Below are positions 32,266 to 43,164 of a stretch of DNA of 64,000 nucleotides, one piece after another. The DNA is taken from the NCBI GenBank assembly GCA_963855995.1, contig OY979716.1, positions 29,524,421 to 29,588,420 on the forward strand, given 5' to 3'. The notes below the pieces were generated by a model. It searched no databases. It was not told where the DNA came from and was given only the letters and a program-made list of their open reading frames with translations. A program made the position numbers and the translations under genes. Position 1 is the stretch's first letter. Every line of letters begins with the position of its first letter. This DNA comes from Muricea muricata (Eukaryota; Cnidaria; Anthozoa; Malacalcyonacea; Plexauridae).

Positions 32266-32461
32266 CAAGATCAGGCATGTATAGAACACACCTAAATATT
32301 CATGTTATTAATAACTAACAGCTATGTACATTAGTTGGTACAGGTATTATGGTACATGTGTTATGTACTGGTTGATATTGTTGATTAAAAAATGTTCTTA
32401 TTTGTTGTACTAACATTTGTCCGCAGATATGGTACATTACTCATGATTACCGAACTTCAAA

Positions 32462-32757
32462 ATCTCATGGAACTCCTTAGTGACGTAGCTGATGACGAAG
32501 TAGAATTTAAAAATTAAACGAGACTTACCTCAAGTCGATGCTTGATTGTAATTCTACTCGTCATCAGCTGGAACGAAGGAGTTATATGCCCACCCTTATT
32601 GAGGGATACCCACCGCACTCCTTTGTTCCTGACTCTTCGGGAATCATTCGCGTTAAATACTGACAACCAATGCACATGCATCTCATGTAACTCCTTCATT
32701 CCAGCTGATGACGAGTAGAATTACAATCAAACATCGACTTGAGGTAAGTCTCGTTTA
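32462..32757. repeat. terminal/complementary repeats of the small DIRS
   Basis: Self-complementary arms 32510-32590 and 32670-32757, plus a copy of the inverse of the left end at 32462-32512. About 75 bp separates the arms. Confidence 0.8.
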
Positions 32758-34010
32758 ATTTTTAAATTTGTCATCAAGTTTTTGGAATGGAATTTAGTAC
32801 AGTATAAGTCTGGTTAAACACCACTGCACCTCACTAGCCACTTAAAATTTTTAAACAAACTTGTGAGAGTGCCATCATTTTGCTGAAAGGTAGTCCTGTT
32901 TTAAAAGCTCTTTTGCTAGGAAAATTAGTGTTGTTTTTGTTTGGTTATATGGGGAAAACAATTGAAACTTACTTTTATAAGTATTACACATAAGTGTTAG
33001 CGTGCGCTGGCAAAATTGACAATGAAAATAAAAAACGTTTTGCCACCAACTTACTGAAGCAAAGCATTAATATGATCTTGAAATGTTTTTTCTCTCATGT
33101 GTTTTTCCATATTTTTTTCTACGCAAGTAACTCTCTTGTTTTAAAAGTACAAATTGTTTAAACTATTAATTTTTTTCCTACAAAATAATTCAGTAGAATG
33201 ACGTACAAAGGTTAATATACATACGCACCTTACTAAAAGAAATGCTGTTCTTGCTTTTTCTTCTCACATTTTAACATTACTATTACATAAAATCCTTTAA
33301 AAATCTATATACAACTCAAATTTAAATATTTTTTTGCCTTTTTTGGTATTTTTGCACTCCTAGTTAACTTTTTTGAAAACGTCATCTCCCCCGGATTCAA
33401 GAAAATGCTGGCATATGACAAAACGTGGACTGGACTGATAAAAGATGGACTGGACTCAATTGACAAAAGGTGGAATGGTAATGTCACCATATGTGAATTT
33501 CCCCGTTTTTAGCAGGTTTTGCAGGCTAATATTTGTTTCGACAGTTGCAATTTGAATTCGCTTTCTTCTCATACTAAACATGCAAAAATATATCGAGAAT
33601 TTGTGAAAATAAACTGCTTTTTTCTTTGGACAGTTTTGTCTTTGATGTGATCTTTATTATGGCTCCATAATTGTACAATCGGGAAGAGGTTTTAGACTAA
33701 GTTTTAGCCGATTCTGATGATGAAAAAAGAAAGAGTCCAGATGAATTTGTCGCCGATGTATAAGATAAGATGAGCACGATAAGTTTATATCACTGCCTGA
33801 TTTGAGAACAAGCCTTCCAGCAATGAAAGAGAACAAGTGGTTTTTCTTGATGAGGACTTGAATGAGGTAAGCATCTCTTATTTTTATGCCTAGTTTCAGA
33901 GATATATTTGTTTTAGGTGATATTGATATACTGTTATTTGCTGCCATGTTGTGAATGAATCCAATGAAAGAAATGTGACTTAGTATAGTAGTATATTGTT
34001 GCCCTTTCAG
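32758..34010. other. AT-rich region, no supported gene
   Basis: Short ORFs only. Long T runs and an ACAAAAGATGGACTGGACT-type direct repeat near 33425-33470. May contain 5' non-coding exons of the DUF6589-like gene that follows. Confidence 0.4.
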
Positions 34011-34854
34011 GGTGAACATTCAGACCATTAACAATGAGTATGATGAAGAGTGATGAATTGCCAGGAGGTCTTGTAAGTTGTTATCTGAAGAGTTTTATAC
34101 AAATTCATCATTCTATGCAAATCCTTCAGTTGACTCTTTATCAGAGAAATATAACATAATTTTCTGTCATGTAGCTTTCACCAGATTCAACTACTGCAGA
34201 TGATGAGCCCAGACCAAGCCGCCAAACAGTAATTAGCAGTAAATCCAAATCACTGACTATCACACTAAAGCCAAAGTGTAATATATTTACCAAACCCTGT
34301 AAATTTTATCAATAATATAGTTTTTATTCCTGAGATAAATAAACAAAACAAACACAGAGTATTGAGTGTAAATAAATGGTCATCATAAACTCGAGATGGC
34401 TGCCCTGAATTTTGAATAATTATGTGAATCAGTAAATGTGGAGTTACTCTGAATTGACTAATTGAATCGAAACAAAAATGTAGGGATATCTTGGCTATAT
34501 GTCTTGTTAGTCATTTATAATATTTGTGGCAAAGCCATGACATTCTGAAGTTGGTAAATTTTTTGAATCTACATAATTGTAATTATTTATATAATTGTTC
34601 ATCGAAAAACTTTAATCAACTTCTGAAAACCATTCATGACCAAAAAAACTTTGTGAAAACTTTTTCATAATCTACAGTACATATGCTTTCTATAAATATA
34701 TAGTTTCCATGCCAGAAATTTGGGACATTTAAACCGAGCATGCTCACAATTTAGCAAACAAAGATGGCGCCCAGGTGTGTTAAAACATCAGCTTAGCATC
34801 AAGAGATCAAAATTTAGCAACATCTCTAAGAGTTTAATCATTTGCCACACTTGA

Positions 34855-35320
34855 TATGACACAATAACCGGGGTGGTTTTAGGTACAGGGGAAACATATG
34901 AATCTTTCCACAACTTGGGGAATAGACCAGAAGAAAATGATGCATTAAATATTTTTGTCACAGGACCTGCAAGTTCTGGTGCAAATTCTTTCCAGATGCG
35001 GTAAGGGATACCATCAGGTCCAATGGTCTTACGAAGATTCAATTTGGACAGTTTTCCACATACTTCAAATGTACTAATGGTTGGTAATTCCTGTTGTGCC
35101 AGTGGAAATGCTGGTAATGTGGCATTATCCCAAGGAAGGATGTCTGAGGCAACTGAGATATAGAACTTGTTTAGTCTAGTGGCTAGGTTTAGTCCTGATA
35201 TGACATTTCCATCTTCATCTTCGTAGCAAGGTGTGGTTGTGTTTGTCTACCAGATAACTTATTGATAAGGTTCCACCATCTTCGTGGATTACTACTTCGA
35301 TAGATATAAACATATTAAAT
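34855..35320 (-). mobile_element. 5'-and-3'-truncated LINE reverse transcriptase fragment
   Basis: The minus strand reads RWWNLINKLSGRQTQP, later LSKLNLRKTIGPDGIPYRIW, FAPELAGPVTKIFNASFSSG and PKLWKDSYVSPVPK, the N-terminal RT motifs of CR1/Jockey-type non-LTR elements. The catalytic DD box is missing. It lies in an intron of the DUF6589-like gene. Confidence 0.8.
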
Positions 35321-35662
35321 AGTGTTCTTTATTGTCACTAGTTACAGTACAAACGTCGAATAAGTGAATGAAATTGACTTTGAAATGAATCCAAATAAGC
35401 TATACACAAAGTCTTACTGTATGTTTTTTTCTTTATTAGGTCAAAGTATCATTCCCAAGTAAAGCAGTCCACAAAACTGATTTTGATGCGACAACTTCAA
35501 GTATAATAAAAAATGTTGTTTCTGGAAACTATGATTCCCTTGTTAAAGCAATCTGGTCATCTGCAATGTGGAAGGTCAGATTATTGAACAAGGTTGAAAT
35601 TAGTGGCAAGCAGCAACCATCAATTCTATCGCAGGTGTCACCTGATAGCATAATTTCATTAA

Positions 35663-36174
35663 AGGGAAATGGCAACAAAAATTTTTATTGGCTTATTTGA
35701 AAGAGACTTCGAAACAATATATAGAAGTCTATTACAGAATTTTTACATCTGCCTTATTTGGTGAGATATTTTGACTTGAAATCTTTAGTTGTCTGCCATC
35801 TTGGGTATTTGTAGATATGGATGATACGTCAAAACTGGGGTCACGCAATTTTTTTTCTTATGACACAATGATTAATCTTCTCCAATAACCGCACACATGG
35901 TTAGTGTTTCGGATTTCAGCGCGGACTGAAAAGATTTTAAACAATATTTGATTGTTAGATATTTAGGAGAAGTTTTGAATGGCTTATCCCTGTTGTGACG
36001 TCACCAAAACATTGTTAATGAGGTTACAAATTAATCCAAAATGGCGGACAGTTCGATTATTCAGGTGACAATATCTCCCAAAAACAAATATAAAAATTTT
36101 GTGAAAGACGTTTATATATTACTTTTAGAGTCTCTTTCAAATGAGACAATAAAAGTTTTTGTTGCCATTTCCCT
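35663..36174. mobile_element. 512-bp TTAA MITE inside a coding exon
   Basis: Inverted ends AGGGAAATGGCAACAAAAA and the inverse TTTTTGTTGCCATTTCCCT are flanked by TTAA on both sides (35659-35662, 36175-36178). The interior lacks an ORF. Skipping the element with one TTAA restores the exon reading frame (SIISL then KDIHV). TTAA duplication fits a piggyBac or Kolobok MITE; the ends differ from the large Kolobok-like element here. Confidence 0.9.
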
Positions 36175-38078
36175 TTAAAGGACATTCATGTATTCAATGA
36201 GCTGAGGAAAGTGGCACCTATAACAGATTGCTGTATGCAAGCTGTTGCATGTGCTAAGAAGAGAGCAAAAAAGTCTGATGGAGTGGATGTTAAAGTGGTT
36301 AGTTCCTTAAGCATGGCTGCATCAGTTTTATTGCGATGTTGGAATCTGTGCTTGTCTCCTTTAGCCTATCATTTATCTATTCTGCTATTGCATGAAGGGG
36401 CTGCAAAAAAGGTTGATAATTGTTGTACAAACCTATTATTTGTTAAAAATTAGAAATTCAATTTATGTTATAATACCGAACTGTTGATGGATGCAAGTGT
36501 ACTTGTAACATGCATGTACTGTACATGTAAAACTCATTAATAATTCATCAGCAATTACAAAAGAAATTTATCATGATTTGGGAAATTAGTGTTTTCAAAA
36601 ATGAGGAGAAAAACCAATAGTTTGTAATATTGCAGGACTTTAAATGTTTCAAAGTACTAGCACTGTCTCATCTGCAGTACTTTGAAATTCTATGACATCA
36701 CTTAAAAATACAGTTTTCCTGTGTTTGCATCCTACCACTGTATCTGCATCCTACCACTGTATCATAATAATCACAGAAAATTTCTCTTTCTGTTTAAGCT
36801 TTTTGGCAAATGCAGTTGTTGGGGAATAACCATGAGCCATTCAAGCACCCTTAAGAAGGTAGACGAGTTTTGTGACAATTTTGATGAAGAAGTCATTCAA
36901 TGGAAGACTGACCTTGAGAACAGCAATAAGGAGCAGAGAATGATCTCCGAAGTACACAAGGTTGTGCAGCTGAAGAGGTTAATCCATGTGATTTAACAAC
37001 TTTAAATGTAACAGGCCTTGATCTTAGTAGCATATTACAGGGGCAAATAGTTAATGAAAACCTGGATGACACAAGCATCAAAGAAAGAGTTCAAGTTAGC
37101 TTGATGGGCAGATTTAATGAGTCTGTTTTTGAATCTGTAATGTGTATGGTTCCAAAATCAGGTAACAACACTGTAACACTAGAAGCAGTCCAAAGTGTGG
37201 AACATGAATAAGCAATTCTTCACCCACCATCGTTCCAGATCACTGGTGACAATCTTGACATGTTTATCAAGGCAAAACACATGACAAGTACTCATCACAA
37301 TTCAAGCATCCATTGGTTTAATTTGAGTGCCACCCTGAATCATGTTCACGCAAATCATCTTTCAAATGAGAGACCAATAAAGTCAGTACTGGAAATCAAA
37401 AATGTTGATTTTCTGCCATCATATAAAGATAACCAGGATTTCTTACATTATGCTGCTGTATTGTGTAGCAGAGTTCTTGTTTCAAATGTACCAGCTTTTA
37501 GAAGTTTCAAAGACATCGTTGTCCGACATCACCGTCATCAATATTCAAAAAATGCTAAACGAGAAATCTAAACAGGCTAGTTTAATCTTTATGTAATTTT
37601 GAAACTAAAATATCCTGGTACTCATTTTTGAAGCTGTTTTTAAACTGTAATAGTGCTAAAAATAGGAGTGAGCGATCACAGCCATGTTTATTGTTAAATT
37701 AATTATATGTAAATATTTCCTTTGAAAATAGGTCCCACTCGGGCTAATTTTCAAAAATGAGAGCATCAACCAAGAAATGATTGAGGTATTGGAAGAAATA
37801 CACAGAAAATACCTCCCGGTCAATATGTTTAAAAAAATTGTGAAGAAGTAATTTCTATTTTGGAAAAAATATTTTTGGGTGGAGACCAGTTAACGTACGA
37901 GAGAAGTCAAAACTGTATTGATTCTAGAAGTGACTCCGAGTTTGAAAGGCTAGAGGGTTTTTTAAGCAAGGTTGAAGACACACGCTATTTGCATTCTAAT
38001 CAGGTAATTTGGTACCACATCAAAGAGCTACTGTTTAATGCATATTCATATTTGTGCCATGTAGTAGATAAAAAGTAA

Positions 38079-38861
38079 ATATAGCACAAATCTTTGCATG
38101 GTTATGGCACATTGTCTGTACTAACTACAATACTGGTTCTCAGAGATTGCACATAACAGCCAGTGTTAATGTTAAACCTCTTGATATCCTTCATTGACTC
38201 ATTATGCATTCAAAATATTTGCCTTAGTACACATTCGTATTTAGAAAAATATGTCCAAAAAGTTTTTTGTCAATTTCACTCTCAATTTGCAATCAAATTC
38301 AACCAAAATTTAATTATCTCTTCCTTGCCCAATAACAAATTACCAAAATGTTTTTGTATTTTCTGAGTTACGGTATGGTGTTCACGAGCAACACACACAC
38401 ACGAACACACATACAAATCCAGATGTAATAATAACCTCCCAGTAGAGGCAATACCGTAACTGTAATCTCCTGAAATATGGGGTTTGCCTCTTTAGACTAT
38501 GTATGATGTATTCTTTAAGACAACATCTGGAAATGATATTGGTACAATGTGTGCGAATATGAATGTCATCAATAACTCGAATGCAAAAACAGCCTTGATT
38601 ACCATAAACTCTCGCTCGAAAAGCCTTCGCGTAATCGTGCTTCTCGAATCTGGATACACTCTCGCTTGAACACTATCCATCTAGTAATAAGAAAAACAAC
38701 ATGTACACATTCGAAATATGCGCTTGGGTAAATTCACTATCAAATGTAAATATTATTGAGGAAAACCTTTTTATACTTTTTTCAATTTTTAAGTGTCAGA
38801 ATATGACTATCTTATTGAACACTAAATTAAAGGTGAAACGCGATTTCATATTTACTAGTGG
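38079..38861. other. AT-rich, (AC)n tract and small inverted pair
   Basis: AGTTACGGTAT (about 38368) and ATACCGTAACT (about 38451) form an inverted pair around an ACACAC tract; possibly the ends of a tiny element. No gene supported. Confidence 0.4.
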
Positions 38862-39064
38862 TGTTTATACGAGAGACAGATAATACGTCTGGACGAAGTT
38901 AGGTGAAAATTTTTAGTTCGTCTAATAATTCGTCTGTGTATAAACGCAGTTAACAGATGAATTAACCGTCCAGACGAACTAAGCAGTCAGTTCGCCTCAG
39001 TAGACGCACTTAAGCTGTTAGTGCGTCCAGACGGGATAATTTGCCTGCTAGTATAAACAAGATG
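38862..39064. mobile_element. about 200-bp MITE with CGTCTGGACG ends
   Basis: Left GTTTATACGAGAGACAGAT...ACGTCTGGACGAA and right inverse (GTCCAGACGGG...AGTATAAAC) pair imperfectly over about 40 bp, with two further copies of the GTCCAGACG word inside. No clear target duplication. Confidence 0.55.
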
Positions 39065-39489
39065 CAGACAAACTTAGTTGGACGATCAGAAACAGCATAA
39101 CAAAAGTAATCAACATATCTTGTATTAAACATCAAAATAATAGCCCATGAAACGAAAAATTACAAAATCTTTGCCGGAAATTTGCCGTGTCAACATACGA
39201 AATGCGGATTGTCTTCTACAGCAAACTATGAGCAAACTGACGCGATCCCGACTACATGTACAGTACATTGACTATTGAAAGCAACAACTTAATTGGGAGA
39301 AAACATAGCAAGCCCAAAAATTTAGTTCCGCTTTGCATATATAAAATATTATTCTAGGAATTGATTGTTTTCCGACAGTCATGCAATAGCTTAACGCGAA
39401 AATGCTTGCATAGTGAACTAAATCGCTGGACTGGGCCGAATCATGCAAATATATATATAGTACATGCAGGTATGTGTCTATTAAAAATG
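39065..39489. other. no gene recognised
   Basis: AT-rich sequence downstream of the BEN gene stop; only short chance ORFs. Confidence 0.45.
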
Positions 39490-40076
39490 TCACTTGCGTC
39501 GTAAAAATTCATCCATGGCTACCACACACTTTTTCCAGACCTCTTCCTTGCTAGTCTGATTCAGGGAATATACCTTCGACACTGCTTGCATTATCACTTC
39601 CAGCTTTAACTTCTCCGACACGAGCTTTCTGCATTTACCATTGCAGTTTCTGCCCACAAGCTGATCTTTCATAAAAATGAGTTGCAGCAGCTTGACGGCA
39701 AAATTTCCTTCGGAGTATGACTTCCGTGAAAGCCTGATTCTTTCATCTTTGGGCAAAGAGAATTTTTTCTCTAGCAGTTGGTATATAGAGTCTGTCAGCT
39801 GGGATGTTTCGTCAACTTCCTCTGAATTCATTTCTTTGGGTTGTTCGGGAGTTAACGTCAGTTGTTTGGGATTTGAAATTGGCTGCTAGTGTGCTACCAC
39901 TGAAGACTGCAAAGAAGGTACAGGGGGTTGACAAACAGGTCGTAGCTGAATTATTGCATCCGTCTTTTCAAGCAATATGCTTTGCTGTTTAGCAAGATTG
40001 CTGATGCTTCTTACAAGCAACTCCTGTGTTTTTGTGAACTGTTCAAGGGTGTTTTGTAGGTGATTGTCTTCTCCAA

Positions 40077-40632
40077 TAGACCAGGCGGAGAAAGGGGGAT
40101 GGTCCCCCGACCGGGAAATTTATGAAACCAAGTGAACTTGGTCAATTTTGAGGCGCTGAGTTCGAAAATTGTTGGTATACAGAGTGTAGGCAGGGCCTTC
40201 AGCTTCAATTTGGCGTTTGAAATCTCGTTTTGGCGGGAAATCACTGTTTGACGCGGCACGTATTTTCTCGGTGATAGAATTTATAAAACAGGTATACTAG
40301 ATCAATTTGGAGCGCTGAGTTCGAAAATCATTGGTATACAGAGTGTGGGCGGGGCCTTCAGCCTTGTTTCGGCGTTTGAAATTTCATTTTGGCGGGAAAT
40401 CGTTATTTGACCATGCGTGTGCTTTCTTGGTGGTAGAATTTATAAAACAGGTAGACTAGGTCAATTTTGGGGTGCCGAGTTCGAAAATCGTTGGTATACA
40501 GAGTGTGGGCGGGGCCTTCAGCCTCGTTTAAGCATTTGAAATCTCGTTTAGGCGGAAAATTGCTATTTGACGCGCACGTGCTTTCTCGGTGGTAGAATTT
40601 ATAAAACAAGTAGATTACCATATATAAACAAT
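40077..40632. repeat. left TIR made of tandem ~160-bp units
   Basis: About 3.3 head-to-tail units marked by GAATTTATAAAACAGGTA, GAGTTCGAAAATC.TTGGTATACAGAGTG and GGCGGGGCCTTCAGCC; the phrase spacing is close to 160 bp. The outermost 40 bp is unique to the terminus. Confidence 0.85.
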
Positions 40633-42141
40633 TGTTTAATTAATCGTCTTCCCAAAAAGCATCGTCAAATTCCAGCTCTTCACTATGGCTTTCGTACACC
40701 AAACTCGACACGTTTGCAACTTCTTCCTCAGTTAACAACAATTCTGTAATATCTTTGGGGTAACAATCATTGCTCCAGATGACTTGCCCCCTGTTGCTCC
40801 AGCCATGACTTGTGTGATCTTCTAAATAAAGAATCAAATGATCTGCTTTTCTAAAAATCGATGCCACGTAATTTGCACGCATTATGTGAAGCTTGGGATT
40901 AGCTTCACAAGGTGGCATAAAGCTTAGGTCAATCACTTTGTTCTCTCTCTCCAACTTCTGCCAAAAGATCTTGTGTCGCAATTTGTTAATTGAGGAAATT
41001 CTTGCGTGCTCGTATAAATCACAAACGTACTCTTCTAACCCATTTGAAACATGTACGGGAACCTCAGGATAATTACCTAGCTCAGCGAATAGCCGGATGT
41101 ATTTCTGATCTTTCTGCATCACTTTCCAGAAGGCTTTCTTCCCTTTCCTGAAAAAACTGGACACGTAGTCATTGCCAGAAAATACATGCAAACCAACGAG
41201 AGCTTTCTTCTCTTCAGCACCCAAGGTAGATGACGTAGCATCTATAATCTTCCTATGTTTATCTGTTACGTTGTCGATTAGCACTTTAACGCCTCCAAAA
41301 TCATTTGCCATGAAGAGAATAAGGATATCGATCTCTCCCGAAGAAGATCGAATCATGATAGTATCTACAGGTGGTACATTTGCGGCATGGGCCAAGGCAA
41401 CTAACTTTGTATCCGCTTCTTCATGATCACTTGTTAAATTAGCGACAACTGTTACTTTGTTCTTTGATGTTTTTGTGCACTTGGACTTGTTTGAAAAGTA
41501 TACGGTTTTGGCAAACAATTGATTGCGGCCTTCAACTGCTTTCTGAACAAGATTGAATAGCATGTGTTTGTTCTCCCCATTACGAAGAAAACTTGTAAAA
41601 TCGTATGGCACCTTCATATCTGGGCTTGTTAGCACATACCGTTCGCTTACACCCCTTGCTTGACGCTTCCTACCTTTGATACTATTGTCCTTGTACAGCA
41701 TAATTGTTGCGCTTAATCTACAATAAATAATGTCTAGTTGGATGTGACATATATTTAATGATTTACGCCATGCGCATTGAGGTTATTTTGTCCTCTCACA
41801 ACCATCTCGTCCAATTGTGATCGCACTTAATGCCTACTGTAACATACATCAAGTCTCTAACACCGCGCGTTGAGCAAGGATGGCAAAGGAACTGAGCGAA
41901 GGAATACGAGATCAAATTATTGCGCTGAGTGATGAAGGGTATTCACAGCGAACAATTGCAAAAAAGATAATGGTTTCAAAGGGTGCTGTTCAACGAACAT
42001 TGCAAAGGTTTCGAGAAACGGGAAGGTATTCTACCACACCAAGGTCTGGTAGACCAAGGGTAACCACATCAAACGAAGATCAGTACATAAAGATAACGTC
42101 CTTACGCAACAGAAGTGCAACAGCTGGTCAAATTCAATCTA

Positions 42142-43164
42142 CAGTGTGTCCCAAAAAAAATGTCACTCTGACTAAAGTGCAAATAGAAATGTTATCAATA
42201 GAGTTGCAATCCTATTTGTAAATGAAACTAAAAGTTAACAATATTAGCTAGCATTTCTGTTAATTTCAGCTGCTTTCTGTAAGAAACGACAGAGTAATAA
42301 ATGTTAGTGATTGCCGATAAAAAATGAAGAAATCCCAAATGTATTAAAAGGAATACATTCGAACAAACTCTGTTTGTCAAATATTCAAAGTCGTTCACTA
42401 CTGCCAAATTTCAAAACAACATGGTTGGGGTGCAATTCACAACCGAGCAACGCACGTTTATGGTGCTAGAGTACAATTCGACTGGATTTCCAGAGCGGGT
42501 AATTCAGCGTTTTGAAGAAAGACTTTCAGACCGACAGCATGCATGTACCAGGACGATTTTGAGGAATTTTGCGAAGTATTCGGCACATGGAACCAGCCAA
42601 AACTGAAATACTGAAAAGTGTGGAAGATGACGAGCCACTAGGTCAGTAAATAACATCAACAGTACATGAAGCACTTCGACGAGATCCACGAATCAGTGCT
42701 AGACGTAACCCAACAGGACTTTCGAAGACGACATTCAACAGAATCACGAAATTGGAACTTAAGTGGCATCCATACAGAATGAACATACGACATGAACTTT
42801 TCCCGCAATAATCAAGCGCGACGTTTAGCACTTTGCATATGGTTGGTGGAAAGATATGCCCACCCCTTGCCTAATCTTGTCATTGGAGATGAAGCTTCAT
42901 TTCAAATGAATCCACCTATGTGCATTTTACACCATTGCACATTGTGTGATGAATAATTTCAATAAATTTGGGAAATTGAAGAAGAAGTCTGTTAGCATTA
43001 AACAACGATCATTTTATGTTGTGTGAATGAAAGTTCTCAAAATTAACAAGAAAGATAGTCAATTCAAAAAGTCATTAACCTAATTCATCAATTTAAAAAA
43101 AACTTGCTGAAATACGATTATATTTGTATTTAAGTAGGAGTGACATTTTTTTTGGGACACACTG
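42142..43164 (+). mobile_element. IS630/Tc1-family element nested in the DD38E element
   Basis: Inverted ends CAGTGTGTCCCAAAAAAA and inverse ...TTTTTTTGGGACACACTG, TA on both sides (42140-42141, 43165-43166), length 1023 bp. Contains a decayed transposase. Removal leaves the host DD38E frame off by one base, so the host gene had either already shifted or decayed afterwards. Confidence 0.88.
42421..42955 (+). pseudogene. IS630/mariner-like transposase, decayed
   Basis: ATG at 42421 (MVGVQFTTEQRTFMVLEYNS), TGA near 42604, then frame changes through PRISARRNPTGLSKTTFNRI, LKWHPYRMNIRHEL, and PNLVIGDEASFQMN, which carries the first catalytic Asp (GDEA). The C-terminal D and E are missing, so internal deletion is likely. 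Confidence 0.7.

Larger units (their letters stand above)
30370..32757 (+). mobile_element. non-autonomous DIRS derivative lacking RT
   Basis: Left end 30370-30440 (CTACTTCGTCATCAGCTACG) is the inverse of 32462-32512. 32510-32590 is the inverse of 32670-32757 (GAGACTTACCTCAAGTCG), the same terminal/complementary arrangement as the DIRS at 19.8-24.7 kb but with different sequence. Only a gag-like frame and a tyrosine recombinase lie between; the roughly 1.9 kb of RT, RNase H and methyltransferase expected between them is absent. Stops and a frameshift are present in both remaining genes. Confidence 0.85.
34011..38078 (+). pseudogene. DUF6589-like protein, N-terminal and middle exons
   Basis: Exon-like pieces with GT..AG borders: 34011-34072; 34175-34276 (Ser/Lys/Pro-rich); 35440-35662 (GNYDSLVKAIWSSAMWK...); 36179-36411 (KRAKKSDGVDVKVVSSLS, NLCLSPLAYHLSILLLHEGA); 36799-37567 with frameshifts and a TAA near 37209 (FQITGDNLDMFIKAKHM, IHWFNLSATLNHV, FLPSYKDNQDFLHYAA); 37732-38004 (GLIFKNESINQEMIEVLEE, FLGGDQLTYERSQN, LEGFLSKVEDTRY). 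The motif order TGDN...GGDQLT...VEDxR is what I associate with DUF6589 proteins of animals and fungi, function unknown. A TTAA MITE interrupts the 35440-36411 exon. The matching C-terminal part lies at 55.7-56.5 kb. Confidence 0.7.

Noticed and set aside
33305..34019. Minus-strand ORFs of 61 and 120 residues
   Set aside because: Low-complexity AT-driven frames without recognisable motifs; + strand exons with splice sites overlap the end of the second one.
40403..40621. ORF in the Academ-like left TIR
   Set aside because: Spans tandem repeat units; peptide periodicity follows the DNA repeat and has no domain.
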